This document shows positions 25,871 through 33,832 of a stretch of 64,000 bases of DNA, piece by piece. Under the pieces are notes generated by a model. The model worked only from the letters and a program-made list of their open reading frames with translations, did not search any database and had not been told where the DNA came from. The number at the start of each line of letters is the position of its first letter. Positions within the stretch are counted from its first letter, which is position 1. Both the position numbers and the translations under genes were made by a program. The stretch is taken from positions 744,001-808,000 of the forward strand of contig NZ_JAGSYF010000002.1 in NCBI RefSeq assembly GCF_025685645.1, in the 5' to 3' direction. The DNA is from Edaphobacter bradus (GTDB lineage Bacteria > Acidobacteriota > Terriglobia > Terriglobales > Acidobacteriaceae).

Positions 25871-26458
25871 TTAGAAGCGGGTCCGGATGGCCGAGAGAAC
25901 AGAGCCTCTCTGCTGCCGGATCGCCAGAAGGCCAAACATCGCTATGATGCCAGTCGAGAACAACAGCACCGTGCCGGGCTCGGGCACGTTGGCAATCGCT
26001 TCGCCAGTGCCGAAGGCGTCCGGAGCAGGCCCTGTCTCGGTGATGAAGAAGAACGTGTCGGGCGCGATTCCGCTTCCACCAAAGAAGTCCAGAACATAGT
26101 GCGTGCCGTCGGGCGAGAGGAAGCAGTCCGCCCCGCCGAAGACACTGCCCGGGACAGCGGTGTCGCAGGTCGCAGGCTGGCCGCCCAAGCCGGGGCCGTT
26201 GGTGAAGATCATGTTCAAGCTGGTGAAGGTGAAGCTCGTGTCGTTCAGTCCTGTGAAGCAGCCGGTGATTCCGGCGTCCGACAGGAAGTCGGGACAGGCG
26301 CCGAAGGTGACCGGGAACGTGTTTCCTGTGATGTCCGAATAGTTCAACTGCGATGGGGGGTCCAAAACGCCCATGTGGAAGTCGACAACGTCGGCTTTGG
26401 CAAGGCCCGAGAAACCAAGAGCCAGAATTGCTACGAATAAATAGCGAAATACTTTCAT
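25871..26458 (-). CDS. PEP-CTERM sorted exported protein
   Basis: 195 residues: signal peptide (MKVFRYLFVAILALGFSGLA, cleavage after AKA), a mature domain rich in Gly/Asp/Phe without recognisable enzymatic motif, and a C-terminal PEP-CTERM signal VPEPGTVLLFSTGIIAMFGL followed by basic residues. PEP-CTERM proteins are processed by exosortase (EpsH-like) and linked to exopolysaccharide-related surface structures. No exosortase is in the window. Cysteines at GACPDFLSDAGITGCF, ATCDTA and DCFLSP suggest disulfides. A sigma-54-like promoter lies about 85 bases upstream. Neighbours on the same strand are the 7TMR phosphatase and a STAS gene. Confidence 0.88.
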   Translation of the reverse strand: MKVFRYLFVAILALGFSGLAKADVVDFHMGVLDPPSQLNYSDITGNTFPVTFGACPDFLSDAGITGCFTGLNDTSFTFTSLNMIFTNGPGLGGQPATCDTAVPGSVFGGADCFLSPDGTHYVLDFFGGSGIAPDTFFFITETGPAPDAFGTGEAIANVPEPGTVLLFSTGIIAMFGLLAIRQQRGSVLSAIRTRF

Positions 26459-26899
26459 CTCTACATGTCCTCCGAGGAAGGGCCCGACCGCCCAGTTAGC
26501 CCTGTACCTGAGTTAGGTGAACCGATGTTTAACCTTTTCCTGCACGTTCCATGCCGAAGCAAAACGCGAGGGTCAGCCCATTTTCTGCGGCTTATCTGCC
26601 TAAACAGAAGGCCCATGTGCAAGAACTTGCACTTCAGGAGAGAACCATCTGGGTTTTTGCCCTGTCTTTAGGGCAAAGGCCGACTGAACTCCCGAGTCAT
26701 TGCACAGAAAGCGTTGCTCCTCAGTTGTCATTCCACGGGGGCGACAGGCCAACCAACTCAACCTCTGTCATTTCGACCGGAGCAGCGGGGTCCCAGCGAG
26801 CATTCTTGCTCGCTGGGGTGCAGCAGTGCCAGCCTCATCGCACAGCGGAGCGGAGAAACCCGCTTCTCTACCGAGACAGCACGGGTGGGACGTAAAGAC
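26459..26899. other. Intergenic region with palindromes and a dispersed-repeat remnant
   Basis: No convincing ORF. From the left it holds the promoter of the PEP-CTERM gene, a palindrome GTGCAAGAACTTGCAC at 26617-26632, a hairpin TTTGCCCT/AGGGCAAA at 26656-26677 without a U-run, and from about 26740 a repeat-like segment with CATTTCGACCGGAGC and CAGCGGAGCGGAGAAACC, motifs known as dispersed repeats between genes in Acidobacteria. Confidence 0.5.
26541..26556 (-). promoter_or_regulatory. Sigma-54-like -24/-12 promoter of the PEP-CTERM gene
   Basis: On the minus strand the sequence is CGGCATGGAACGTGCA. Compared with the sigma-54 consensus TGGCACGN4TTGCW it keeps GG and GC with the correct ten-base gap and matches 9 of the 12 defined positions. 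The distance to the start codon is about 85 bases. Established work links PEP-CTERM genes to sigma-54 and the PrsK/PrsR system. Confidence 0.6.
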
Positions 26900-27244
26900 T
26901 CAGGCCAGCGCCTCAGCGGCCTCCAAGGAGCCGCACACCTTCAGGACGCCATCCACCTTCGTCATCTCCAGCAGCGCGGAGACGCGGTCGTTCACCCCGG
27001 TAAGAAAGAGCTTTCGGCCATCCTTCTGCGAGCTGACGTAGTAATTCATTACGACTCCGAGCCCGGCCGAATCCATGAAGGGAACGCCGGTGAGGTCCAT
27101 GATCAGGCACTCCGGCTTGACCTTCCGAAGCTCGTCCTGCAACCCGAAGATATTGGCCAGCGTAAGCGGACCAGCAAGCTTCAGAATCGCCGTGCCCGGC
27201 TTCGTGCCTTCAGAGGTGGAGTACGAGAATCCTGTGTCAGACAT
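26900..27244 (-). CDS. STAS-domain anti-sigma factor antagonist
   Basis: 114 residues. STAS landmarks: AILKLAGPLTLANIFGLQDE, ECLIMDLTGVPFMDSAGLGV with the expected phosphoacceptor serine, and KLFLTGVNDRVSALLEMTKV. It is the second STAS antagonist of the window and differs from the 22139 protein in the phosphorylation loop (MDSAGLG versus LNSSGIA). It stands alone on the minus strand, without a kinase next to it. It could be the substrate of the 7TMR- or membrane-linked phosphatases encoded nearby; this is inference from proximity. Confidence 0.9.
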   Translation of the reverse strand: MSDTGFSYSTSEGTKPGTAILKLAGPLTLANIFGLQDELRKVKPECLIMDLTGVPFMDSAGLGVVMNYYVSSQKDGRKLFLTGVNDRVSALLEMTKVDGVLKVCGSLEAAEALA

Positions 27245-27403
27245 ACGCGCGAGTATAAGAGTCCGCTCCGCCGAGCTTTGTTACGGCAGTATGAATTGTC
27301 GCGGCACAGGTAAAACTGCATTCAAGCACCGCCCTGATGACCGAAATGTCTTAGTCCTTCCAAGGACGTATCGGTGCTGGCCTGCCGCTAAATGGGGGCC
27401 GCG

Positions 27404-27865
27404 TTAGACGCCGAACTGCCGCAGATGATGGTCGACGTGTTTGTACATGAGGATGGCCCACTGCTGCGGTTTGAGCGGACCAAAGAAAGGGTGTGGGTGA
27501 TGGGAGCAGCATGTTGCGCCCTTGGTGGCGAAGCTATCGATAGCTGCGATGAGCTGGGCGCGTTCGCGCTCGAGGTCGCACTGTGTGGGGTCCGCCGAGA
27601 AGAGCTCCGGTGAGGAGGGTGAGTTGCGGCGCATGGGCTTGTCGTCACCGAAGACCAGCGGCTTGATAAGCAGGCCGATGACGTTGGCGGGAAAGGATGC
27701 ACGTTTGGGGTTGATCACGCCCATCGCCATCTGCATGCCAGAGGTACAGTGCGCGAGCGTCTGGGCGAGGGTCATATTGCCCCACTGCCGCTCACTCTCA
27801 GGATGGAGGCGCATGATGCGCTGCTTTATGTCTTCTACCAGGGTGGGGTCAAAGAGATCTTTCAT
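27404..27865 (-). CDS. DUF1569 / DinB-like protein
   Basis: 153 residues from MKDLFDPTLVEDIKQRIMRL. WGNMTLAQTLAHCTSGMQMA in the first half and FGPLKPQQWAILMYKHVDHH in the second provide the histidines of a DinB-like four-helix bundle; the second motif is the typical YKHxDHHLRQF. Family members are metal-binding helical bundles, mostly of unknown activity (some thiol-dependent transferases). The start at 27865 follows GAGAG weakly; the frame stays open further upstream to 27925 without family sequence. Downstream of mnmE by about 100 bases on the same strand. Confidence 0.8.
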   Translation of the reverse strand: MKDLFDPTLVEDIKQRIMRLHPESERQWGNMTLAQTLAHCTSGMQMAMGVINPKRASFPANVIGLLIKPLVFGDDKPMRRNSPSSPELFSADPTQCDLERERAQLIAAIDSFATKGATCCSHHPHPFFGPLKPQQWAILMYKHVDHHLRQFGV

Positions 27866-27966
27866 AGTCGTTGCTCTCAAGCTTGGGTGGATTATCGTGG
27901 GTCGCTTCCAACAGCTTTCTATCACGCGGGGAGGAGGGCTTGCTTTTTAACGTTTCGGACATTGCT

Positions 27967-29376
27967 TTACTTTCCGATGCAGAATCTGCTGAAGATCAGG
28001 TTCAGGATATCGTCCGTCGTCGTCGCTCCCGTCAGCGCATCCAGCGAGCGCAGCGCCTCATACAGATCGAGCAGCACCATCTCATGAGGAATCCCCGAAC
28101 TGGCAGCCTCGCGCGCCAGCGCCAGCGCGGCCAGCGACGACGAGATCGCCTGCTGCTGGCGAAGGTTCGTCACCAACGCGCTCTCTGAGGCCGGCGCGCC
28201 GCTGCTGACCAGCCGCAGAATCGCCTCCCGCAGCGCTCGAATCCCTTCGCCCGTCAGCGCGGAGGTTCGGATGACCTCATGCTCCCGCGAAGCCCCGCCC
28301 GGCGAAATGCCCGGAGAAATGTTCGACGCAACTCTCGCGCTGCCGCCGTCCAGATCGCACTTGTTCAGCGCAATCAGCATCGGCCGCGTGACGAGCGCCG
28401 CAATCGTCGCCTCGTCCTCAGGATGCGGCGGCGCCGTCGCATCGACGACGAGCAGCACCAGGTCAGCATCCGCCATCGCCTCGCGCGACTTCGCGATCCC
28501 GATGGACTCAGCCTCATCGGTGGCAGGCCGCAGCCCAGCCGTATCGACCAGGTCGACAGGAATGCCGTTCAGCGAGACCCGCTCCGTCACAAGATCGCGC
28601 GTCGTCCCCGGAGTCGCCGTGACGATGGCGCGGTCACGCTCCACCAGCCGGTTGAACAGCGACGACTTGCCCGCGTTTGGCCTCCCCACAATCGCCATCG
28701 TGAAACCATCGCGCACCACACGCCCGTATCCGAACGTGCTCTCCAGCGCAGCCAGCGGCTCGTGCATCTCATCGATGCGTGCAAGAATCTTCGGCGTAGG
28801 CAGCACGTCGATGTCGTCCTCGGCGAAGTCAACGCCGGCCTCGAGCGTTCCGATGAGCGCGATCAGCGAGTCCTTCGTCGGCGCAATCCTGCGCGAGAGC
28901 GCGCCTCCAAGCTGCTGCGCCGCCACACGCGCCTGATGCAGCGTGGAGGACTCAATCAGGTCGTGGACGGCCTCGGCCTGCGTGAGATCAAGCCGCCCCG
29001 CCAGAAACGCGCGCTGCGTGAACTCGCCCGGAGCGGCCAGCCGCGCCCCGCCCTCGAGCGCCCGGCGCACAAGATACTCCAGCAGCACCGGCGAGCCGTG
29101 CGCCGCGATCTCGACGACGTCCTCCGTCGTGTACGAGTGCGGGGCCGCGAAGAACGTGACGACGGCCTCGTCGAGCACCTCACCCGTCGCCCCATCCAGC
29201 ACCTCGGCAAACCGCGCCTGCGATGGCGCGAGAGGATGACGCAGACGAAGCATGGGTTCTGCAATCGCTCGCGCCTCGGCGCCCGAAAGTCGCACAATGC
29301 CGATGCCGCCGCGGCCGGGCGGAGTTGAGACAGCGACGATCGTGTCGTCAGACGGAATGGCGGGCGCAGAGGCCAT
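27967..29376 (-). CDS. mnmE: tRNA uridine-5-carboxymethylaminomethyl modification GTPase MnmE
   Basis: 469 residues. The N-terminal formyl-THF-binding domain (DTIVAVSTPPGRGGIGIVRL) is followed by a helical domain containing the G domain: GRPNAGKSSLFNRL (G1), TPGTTRD (G2), LVDTAGLR (G3) and NKCD (G4). The chain ends in FSRFCIGK, the conserved MnmE C-terminal motif with the functional Cys. MnmE with MnmG modifies the wobble uridine of certain tRNAs. The ATG at 29376 was chosen; a TTG precedes it directly. mnmG is not next to it. Confidence 0.96.
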   Translation of the reverse strand: MASAPAIPSDDTIVAVSTPPGRGGIGIVRLSGAEARAIAEPMLRLRHPLAPSQARFAEVLDGATGEVLDEAVVTFFAAPHSYTTEDVVEIAAHGSPVLLEYLVRRALEGGARLAAPGEFTQRAFLAGRLDLTQAEAVHDLIESSTLHQARVAAQQLGGALSRRIAPTKDSLIALIGTLEAGVDFAEDDIDVLPTPKILARIDEMHEPLAALESTFGYGRVVRDGFTMAIVGRPNAGKSSLFNRLVERDRAIVTATPGTTRDLVTERVSLNGIPVDLVDTAGLRPATDEAESIGIAKSREAMADADLVLLVVDATAPPHPEDEATIAALVTRPMLIALNKCDLDGGSARVASNISPGISPGGASREHEVIRTSALTGEGIRALREAILRLVSSGAPASESALVTNLRQQQAISSSLAALALAREAASSGIPHEMVLLDLYEALRSLDALTGATTTDDILNLIFSRFCIGK

Positions 29377-29518
29377 CAATGGGAGTATCGCAGACCTAAG
29401 GGCCGCGTCACGACCTGCCTCAACCTTTCGATGGATGCCGCTTTATCCACCCATCGCGTAGCATTACGCCGACGCAAAAAGCGCCACCGGCCACTACCCT
29501 CGAAAGGAACCCGCACGC

Positions 29519-30087
29519 ATGCCCCACATCAATCTCCCCGCCGATCTCCCCGGCATCCGCGGCGCGATGGCCTTCCGCCCTGAGACCGCCCGCCCCCTCA
29601 ACGATCTCGTCGACGTCCTCCTCCACGCCCCCAACTCCCTCACCTCCGGCGAGCGCGAGCTCATCGCAACCTACGTCTCCTCGCAGAACGACTGCTACTA
29701 CTGCCAGACCATCCACGGCGCCGTAGCCGCCGCTTGCCTCGACGGCAACGAAGCCCTCGTCAAACAAGTCAAGGCCGACTTCCTCCACGCCGACATCTCG
29801 CCGAAGCTCAAAGCGCTCCTCAACATCGCCGGCAAAGTACAAAAAGGCGGCAAGCAGGTCACCTCATCCGACATCGAGCAGGCGCGCGCCGAGGGCGCAA
29901 CCGATACCGAGATCCACGACGCCGTCCTCATCGCCGCCGCCTTCTGCAGTTCAACCGCTACGTCGACGGCCTCGACACCTGGCAGCCCCGCGACGAGGAC
30001 ATGTACCGCGAGCGCGGCAAGCGCGTCGCCCGCGACGGCTACGTCGCCATCAGCCGCGAGTACATCCCCGAACCCGCCACCCGCTAA
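29519..30087 (+). pseudogene. AhpD-like / carboxymuconolactone-decarboxylase-family gene with a one-base frameshift
   Basis: The frame starts MPHINLPADLPGIRGAMAFR and keeps the redox motif NDCYYCQTIHG, then reads well to VLIAAAFC. After that the frame shifts: the sequence TTCTGCAGTTCAACCGC lacks a T that would give TGC-ATG-TTC-AAC, and the expected continuation FNRYVDGLDTWQPRDEDMYR is found in another frame, ending IPEPATR at 30087. The paralogue 18 bases downstream is intact and shows the ancestral reading. The deletion lies around 29948. Either the gene is inactivated or this is a sequencing error; restored length is about 189 residues. Confidence 0.85.
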
Positions 30088-30104
30088 CCCCAAGGAGAAA
30101 CACC

Positions 30105-30653
30105 GTGCCCCACATTGCTCTTCCAGAAGGTCTGCCCGGAATCACAAGCGGCTTCGCCTTCCGCCCCGAGACCGCAAAGCCCATGCGCGAACTCGCCCAC
30201 GTCCTGCTCCACGGCCCCAGCACCCTCACCCCCGCCGAACGCGAGCTCATCGCAACTTACGTCTCCAGCCGTAACGACTGCTTCTTCTGCCAGACCAGTC
30301 ACGGAGCAGCAGCAGCCGCGCATCTCGGCAACGACTGGACGCTCGTCAACGAAGTCCGCGTCAACTTCGAGCAGGCCAACGTCTCGCCCAAACTCAAAGC
30401 CCTCCTCGCCATCGCCGGAAAAGTCCAGCAGGGAGGCAAGTGCGTCACGGAAGCCGACATCGCGCGAGCCCGCGCCGAGGGCGCAACCGACCTCGAGCTT
30501 CACGACACCGTCCTCATCGCCGCCGCCTTCAGCATGTACAACCGCTACGTCGACGGCCTCGCCACATGGCAGCCGCAGGACACCGCCATGTACGACGCCA
30601 TGGGCCAGCACCTCGCCGAGCACGGCTACATCACGCCGTCCGAGAAGCGCTGA
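30105..30653 (+). CDS. AhpD-like alkylhydroperoxidase / carboxymuconolactone-decarboxylase-family protein
   Basis: 182 residues, intact paralogue of the preceding gene. NDCFFCQTSHG holds the CxxC...H redox centre of AhpD-type peroxidases, ERELIATYVSSR precedes it, and SPKLKALLAIAGKVQQGGK and VLIAAAFSMYNRYVDGLATW follow as in peroxidase-related proteins of the CMD family. It may reduce peroxides using the cysteine pair with an unknown donor. Starts 18 bases after its sister; the two are a recent tandem duplication. Convergent with the alpha/beta hydrolase, only seven bases away. Confidence 0.85.
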   Translation: MPHIALPEGLPGITSGFAFRPETAKPMRELAHVLLHGPSTLTPAERELIATYVSSRNDCFFCQTSHGAAAAAHLGNDWTLVNEVRVNFEQANVSPKLKALLAIAGKVQQGGKCVTEADIARARAEGATDLELHDTVLIAAAFSMYNRYVDGLATWQPQDTAMYDAMGQHLAEHGYITPSEKR

Positions 30654-30659
30654 CCCGCA

Positions 30660-31679
30660 TCACAACGAACCTCCCGGCGACCGCGAGACTCCCCAGAGCG
30701 CCTTCGCCTCTTCGGCGATCACGTCCGGCATTTCCTCCGGGAAGAAAAGCTTCGCTCCCTCGACACGCCGCACGCCGCGCGAGCCCGGCAGCGTACGGTC
30801 CAGCCACTCAGCCCATTCGACGCCGAAGAAGATATCGTCCGTCGCCCACACGATGTGAACGGGCTTCCGGAACTCCTTCAGCTGCGAGCGAATCGGCACC
30901 AGCAAGTTCGGCTCAAGCGCAAGCAAGAAGCGGCTGAACTGCTCCTTGCGGGCCGGCGATGAAACCAGTGGCCCAAAATAGCAGTCGATAGCCTCATCGG
31001 TGAGCTGCGCCGGATGCGTGTAGGCAATCCCGAGACCCTTGTCGGTCCGCGCGAAGTTCTTATCGGCCACCTGCGGCGCGATAAACTTGTCGGCCGCCCC
31101 CGGCTGATGCCCAAGTTGAATGACGGGCAGGAACGCCGGAGGCGGGCTGTTCTCATCCACGTCGCAGTTGGTCAGCAACAGCGACCGCACGCGCGAGCCA
31201 TGCCGCGCCACGAACAGTTGCGCGGTCAGCCCTCCCGAATCGTTCGCCACTAGGTCGACCTCGTCGATCTTGAGGTGGTCGAGCAGCGCCGCCAGCATGT
31301 CAGCCTGTGCCGGGATCGAGATGTCGGCATTTTCTGGAACCTCGGAGTAGCCAAGGCCCATGAAGTCCGCCGCAATGCAGCGCCGGTATGGCGACAAACG
31401 CTCCAGCGCGCCGCGCCACTGGTAGCCGTTCAGCGGAAAGCCGTGCAGAAACAGCGCCACTGGACCCTTGCCGCGCTCGACATAGGCGATGCGCCCCATC
31501 GACAGGTCGGCAAAACGCCGCATGCGGTGGAACTCCCTCAGGTCAATCGTTCCGCCGGTAATCTTCGACTTGGGAGCGGCGACCACTGCGCCTCCGCCGC
31601 TCAACCCAGTCGCCACCTCCGAGAGCAGGCTCGCCCCCGCCACGCCAAACGTTCCTCGTAAAAACTCTCGTCGCATCAT
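30660..31679 (-). CDS. Tat-exported alpha/beta hydrolase, haloalkane-dehalogenase-like with atypical triad
   Basis: 339 residues. RREFLRGTFGVAGASLL is a twin-arginine-type signal. LFLHGFPLNGYQWRG provides the oxyanion region and DEVDLVANDSGGLTAQLF the nucleophile elbow, with Asp rather than Ser, as in haloalkane dehalogenases and epoxide hydrolases. A later Asp (HIVWATDDIFFG) could be the acid. Where the catalytic His is expected, the sequence is GAKLFFPEEMPDVI, with no His before FxxEExP. Family relatives with LFFPEE exist, to my knowledge, so this could be a subfamily trait. Function is undefined; the substrate should be met outside the cytoplasm. GGAGAAG precedes two consecutive ATGs. An AraC-type gene lies upstream on the same strand. 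Confidence 0.8.
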   Translation of the reverse strand: MMRREFLRGTFGVAGASLLSEVATGLSGGGAVVAAPKSKITGGTIDLREFHRMRRFADLSMGRIAYVERGKGPVALFLHGFPLNGYQWRGALERLSPYRRCIAADFMGLGYSEVPENADISIPAQADMLAALLDHLKIDEVDLVANDSGGLTAQLFVARHGSRVRSLLLTNCDVDENSPPPAFLPVIQLGHQPGAADKFIAPQVADKNFARTDKGLGIAYTHPAQLTDEAIDCYFGPLVSSPARKEQFSRFLLALEPNLLVPIRSQLKEFRKPVHIVWATDDIFFGVEWAEWLDRTLPGSRGVRRVEGAKLFFPEEMPDVIAEEAKALWGVSRSPGGSL

Positions 31680-31810
31680 GTCTTCTCCATTCCTTCATCG
31701 CACTTGCAGCCGAACCAACGGCTACAAACACGATTCTCCTTAGGCCCGCGCGCCGCGTCGCACACAGGCCGCTGGAGAAGAGCACAATCTGCTGAAAAAA
31801 TCTTCTGAAA

Positions 31811-32695
31811 CTATTCAGCTACGTCGAGGACCATGCGTTCGGCGAAGATCCGCCTCATCTGCAGGGGAGAGAATCCTGTCGCGCGCTGCATATGCCGGGC
31901 AAGGTGGCTCTGGTGCGTAAAGCCCGCGGCCAGCGCGATCTCGGCAATCGTCTGTCCTTCGCCCATCAGCAGCGACTTCGCGTGCTCCACCCGGCGCTCA
32001 ATCACATACTGGTGCACGGCAACGCCAACCGACGCGCGAAAGCCTGCGCGGAAATGCGAGACGCTAATCTCCGCCACCGCGGCCAGGCGCGATAGAGAGA
32101 GCGCCTCGGCAAGATGCGCCTCGATAAATTCAAGTGTGCGCTTCAGTCTTCGGCCATCAAGACCGCCGTATCGCCGCTCCTCGACTGCTATCGAGCTATG
32201 CCCCGCAACCAATCGCGCAGCAGCCGACTGAGCCAACCCATCGAGAAACAGCTCTCCCGAAGGCGATCCCATCTCCAGCTCGCTCTTCATCGCCCAGGCG
32301 ATGCTCTCCAGCTGGCGGTCGCGCACCATGAAGCGATTGCGCAGCTCCACGCCGTGCACGCCGAAGGCATTGTCCTCAGCGACTGTCTCCAGCATAGCCG
32401 GGGGCAGGCTCATCATAAGGGCCTTGTCGTTCTCATCATGCATCCGCCACAGTGCCGGAACCCCGGCAGGGATGATATCGATATCGCCGTGCACCCCCGA
32501 GCCCGTGTGGCTCACGCCCGCGCGACTGCACGACATCCGCGCCGCCCGGCCTATGTGGATCGAGATCAGCGCATTGGGAAACTCCGGCATCTCGAGCACG
32601 CCGCTCGAGTCGCTGCGCAGCTGCACGCCAAACCCATCCGCCGTCCGCTGATACGCATGGATGTGCCCCTGCGACTGCTCGCTCAATCGACTCAT
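31811..32695 (-). CDS. AraC-family transcriptional regulator
   Basis: 294 residues from MSRLSEQSQGHIHAYQRTA. The N-terminal part is a cupin-like sensing domain (GVHGDIDIIPAGVPALWRM). The C-terminal AraC/XylS DNA-binding domain has two helix-turn-helix units: LSLSRLAAVAEISVSHFRAG and TIAEIALAAGFTHQSHLARH, followed by RATGFSPLQMRR. GGGAGGTAGG lies eight bases before the chosen ATG; the longer frame adds MCWEVGL. It lies 131 bases upstream of the alpha/beta hydrolase on the same strand and may control it; that link is inference. Confidence 0.88.
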   Translation of the reverse strand: MSRLSEQSQGHIHAYQRTADGFGVQLRSDSSGVLEMPEFPNALISIHIGRAARMSCSRAGVSHTGSGVHGDIDIIPAGVPALWRMHDENDKALMMSLPPAMLETVAEDNAFGVHGVELRNRFMVRDRQLESIAWAMKSELEMGSPSGELFLDGLAQSAAARLVAGHSSIAVEERRYGGLDGRRLKRTLEFIEAHLAEALSLSRLAAVAEISVSHFRAGFRASVGVAVHQYVIERRVEHAKSLLMGEGQTIAEIALAAGFTHQSHLARHMQRATGFSPLQMRRIFAERMVLDVAE

Positions 32696-32791
32696 CAGAC
32701 CTACCTCCCAGCACACCTGCGGCAGTTCCTGAAGCTATTTCAGCCAGATGCGGCAGACCCGCGCCGGTTGCACCGTTTCGTCACAAATCCG

Positions 32792-33754
32792 CTACGTTGT
32801 GACGGGTGGCGGAGGCTGAACCACTCTCGTCGTCGGAGCTGGATGTGGGCCATTGCCTCCCCCACGCAGGCCGGCAAGAATCTGCGTAAGGAAGTCGCTC
32901 GCCGCGCCGGGATTGCTCGGCAGAAACAGCGTATTCGTCCCCGCACGAGTTCCCACATCCTTCAGGGTGTCGAAGTACTGCGTCAGCAGCACCAGCGCCA
33001 TCACATCCTCGGCCGTCGCGCCCGGTACCGCCTCGCGGAAGTGCTCGATCGACGACCGCAGCCCGTCGATGATCGCCTGCCGCTCCGCCGCGATGCCCTG
33101 TCCCTGCAACGCCTTCGAGGCAGCCTCGGCCTCGGCCTGCTTCACCTTCAGGATCTTGTCTGCCTCGCCGCGGGCCTGCGCCGCCACCTGCGCGCGCTGT
33201 GCTGCGTTGATGTCGTTCATGGCGGTCTTCACCTTCACATCCGGGATGATGTCCGTCACCAGCGCCGTCAGAATGTTGAATCCAAACCCCGACATAATCG
33301 AGTCCAGCTCCGTCTTCACCGCGACCGAGATGCCCGACTGCTGCTCGAACGTCTGATCGAGAGTAAGTTTGGGAACATGCCCCAGGATCGAGTTGAAGAC
33401 GAACGACTCGATCTGCTTCTGCGGGCTCGACAGCCTGTAGAACGCGTCGAAGATCTTGTCGTCCAGCACCTGGTACTGCACGCTCACCGGAATCTGAACA
33501 AAGACGTTGTCGTGCGTCTTCGTCTCCACCGAAAACTGCACCTGCTTGACCATCAGATCGACGACAAAAGCGCGCTCCGCAAAGGGAACGAGCACATGCA
33601 GCCCGGGCCGCAGAATGCGGTTGAACTTGCCGAACCGCTCCACCACTCCAGCCGTCGCCGTGCGGACCGTGAACAGCGTCTTCAGCACCGCCACCAGAAT
33701 CACAATCGCGAAGATGAAAACTACCATCAGCAGAAAAGTGTTCAGAGCATCCAT
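32792..33754 (-). CDS. SPFH/Band-7 domain membrane protein
   Basis: 320 residues from MDALNTFLLMVVFIFAIVIL, an N-terminal membrane helix. The SPFH/Band-7 domain follows: TAGVVERFGKFNRILRPGLH, then VDLMVKQVQFSVETKTHDNV and VSVQYQV. A long helical region with GEADKILKVKQAEAEAASKA carries the Ala/Glu-rich coiled coil of stomatin/prohibitin proteins, and the tail is Pro/Gly-rich (PHPAPTTRVVQPPPP). SPFH proteins form large ring oligomers in the membrane that assist protein turnover or membrane organisation. No NfeD-type partner is next to it. GAGGTG lies eight bases before the ATG. Confidence 0.9.
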   Translation of the reverse strand: MDALNTFLLMVVFIFAIVILVAVLKTLFTVRTATAGVVERFGKFNRILRPGLHVLVPFAERAFVVDLMVKQVQFSVETKTHDNVFVQIPVSVQYQVLDDKIFDAFYRLSSPQKQIESFVFNSILGHVPKLTLDQTFEQQSGISVAVKTELDSIMSGFGFNILTALVTDIIPDVKVKTAMNDINAAQRAQVAAQARGEADKILKVKQAEAEAASKALQGQGIAAERQAIIDGLRSSIEHFREAVPGATAEDVMALVLLTQYFDTLKDVGTRAGTNTLFLPSNPGAASDFLTQILAGLRGGGNGPHPAPTTRVVQPPPPVTT

Positions 33755-33832
33755 AAATCGGCACCTCAACCGGTGCAGAGAGCATACATGAGGCGCTTTA
33801 AGCCACTTCCGCCGCCGAGCGCGGCGGCTACG

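Noticed and set aside
26656..26677. Hairpin TTTGCCCT/AGGGCAAA as a terminator
   Set aside because: No U-run follows on either strand, so it is noted only as a hairpin.
30115..30858. 247-codon plus-strand ORF over the second AhpD-like gene
   Set aside because: Ser/Pro/Thr-rich out-of-frame translation that runs through the intact gene.
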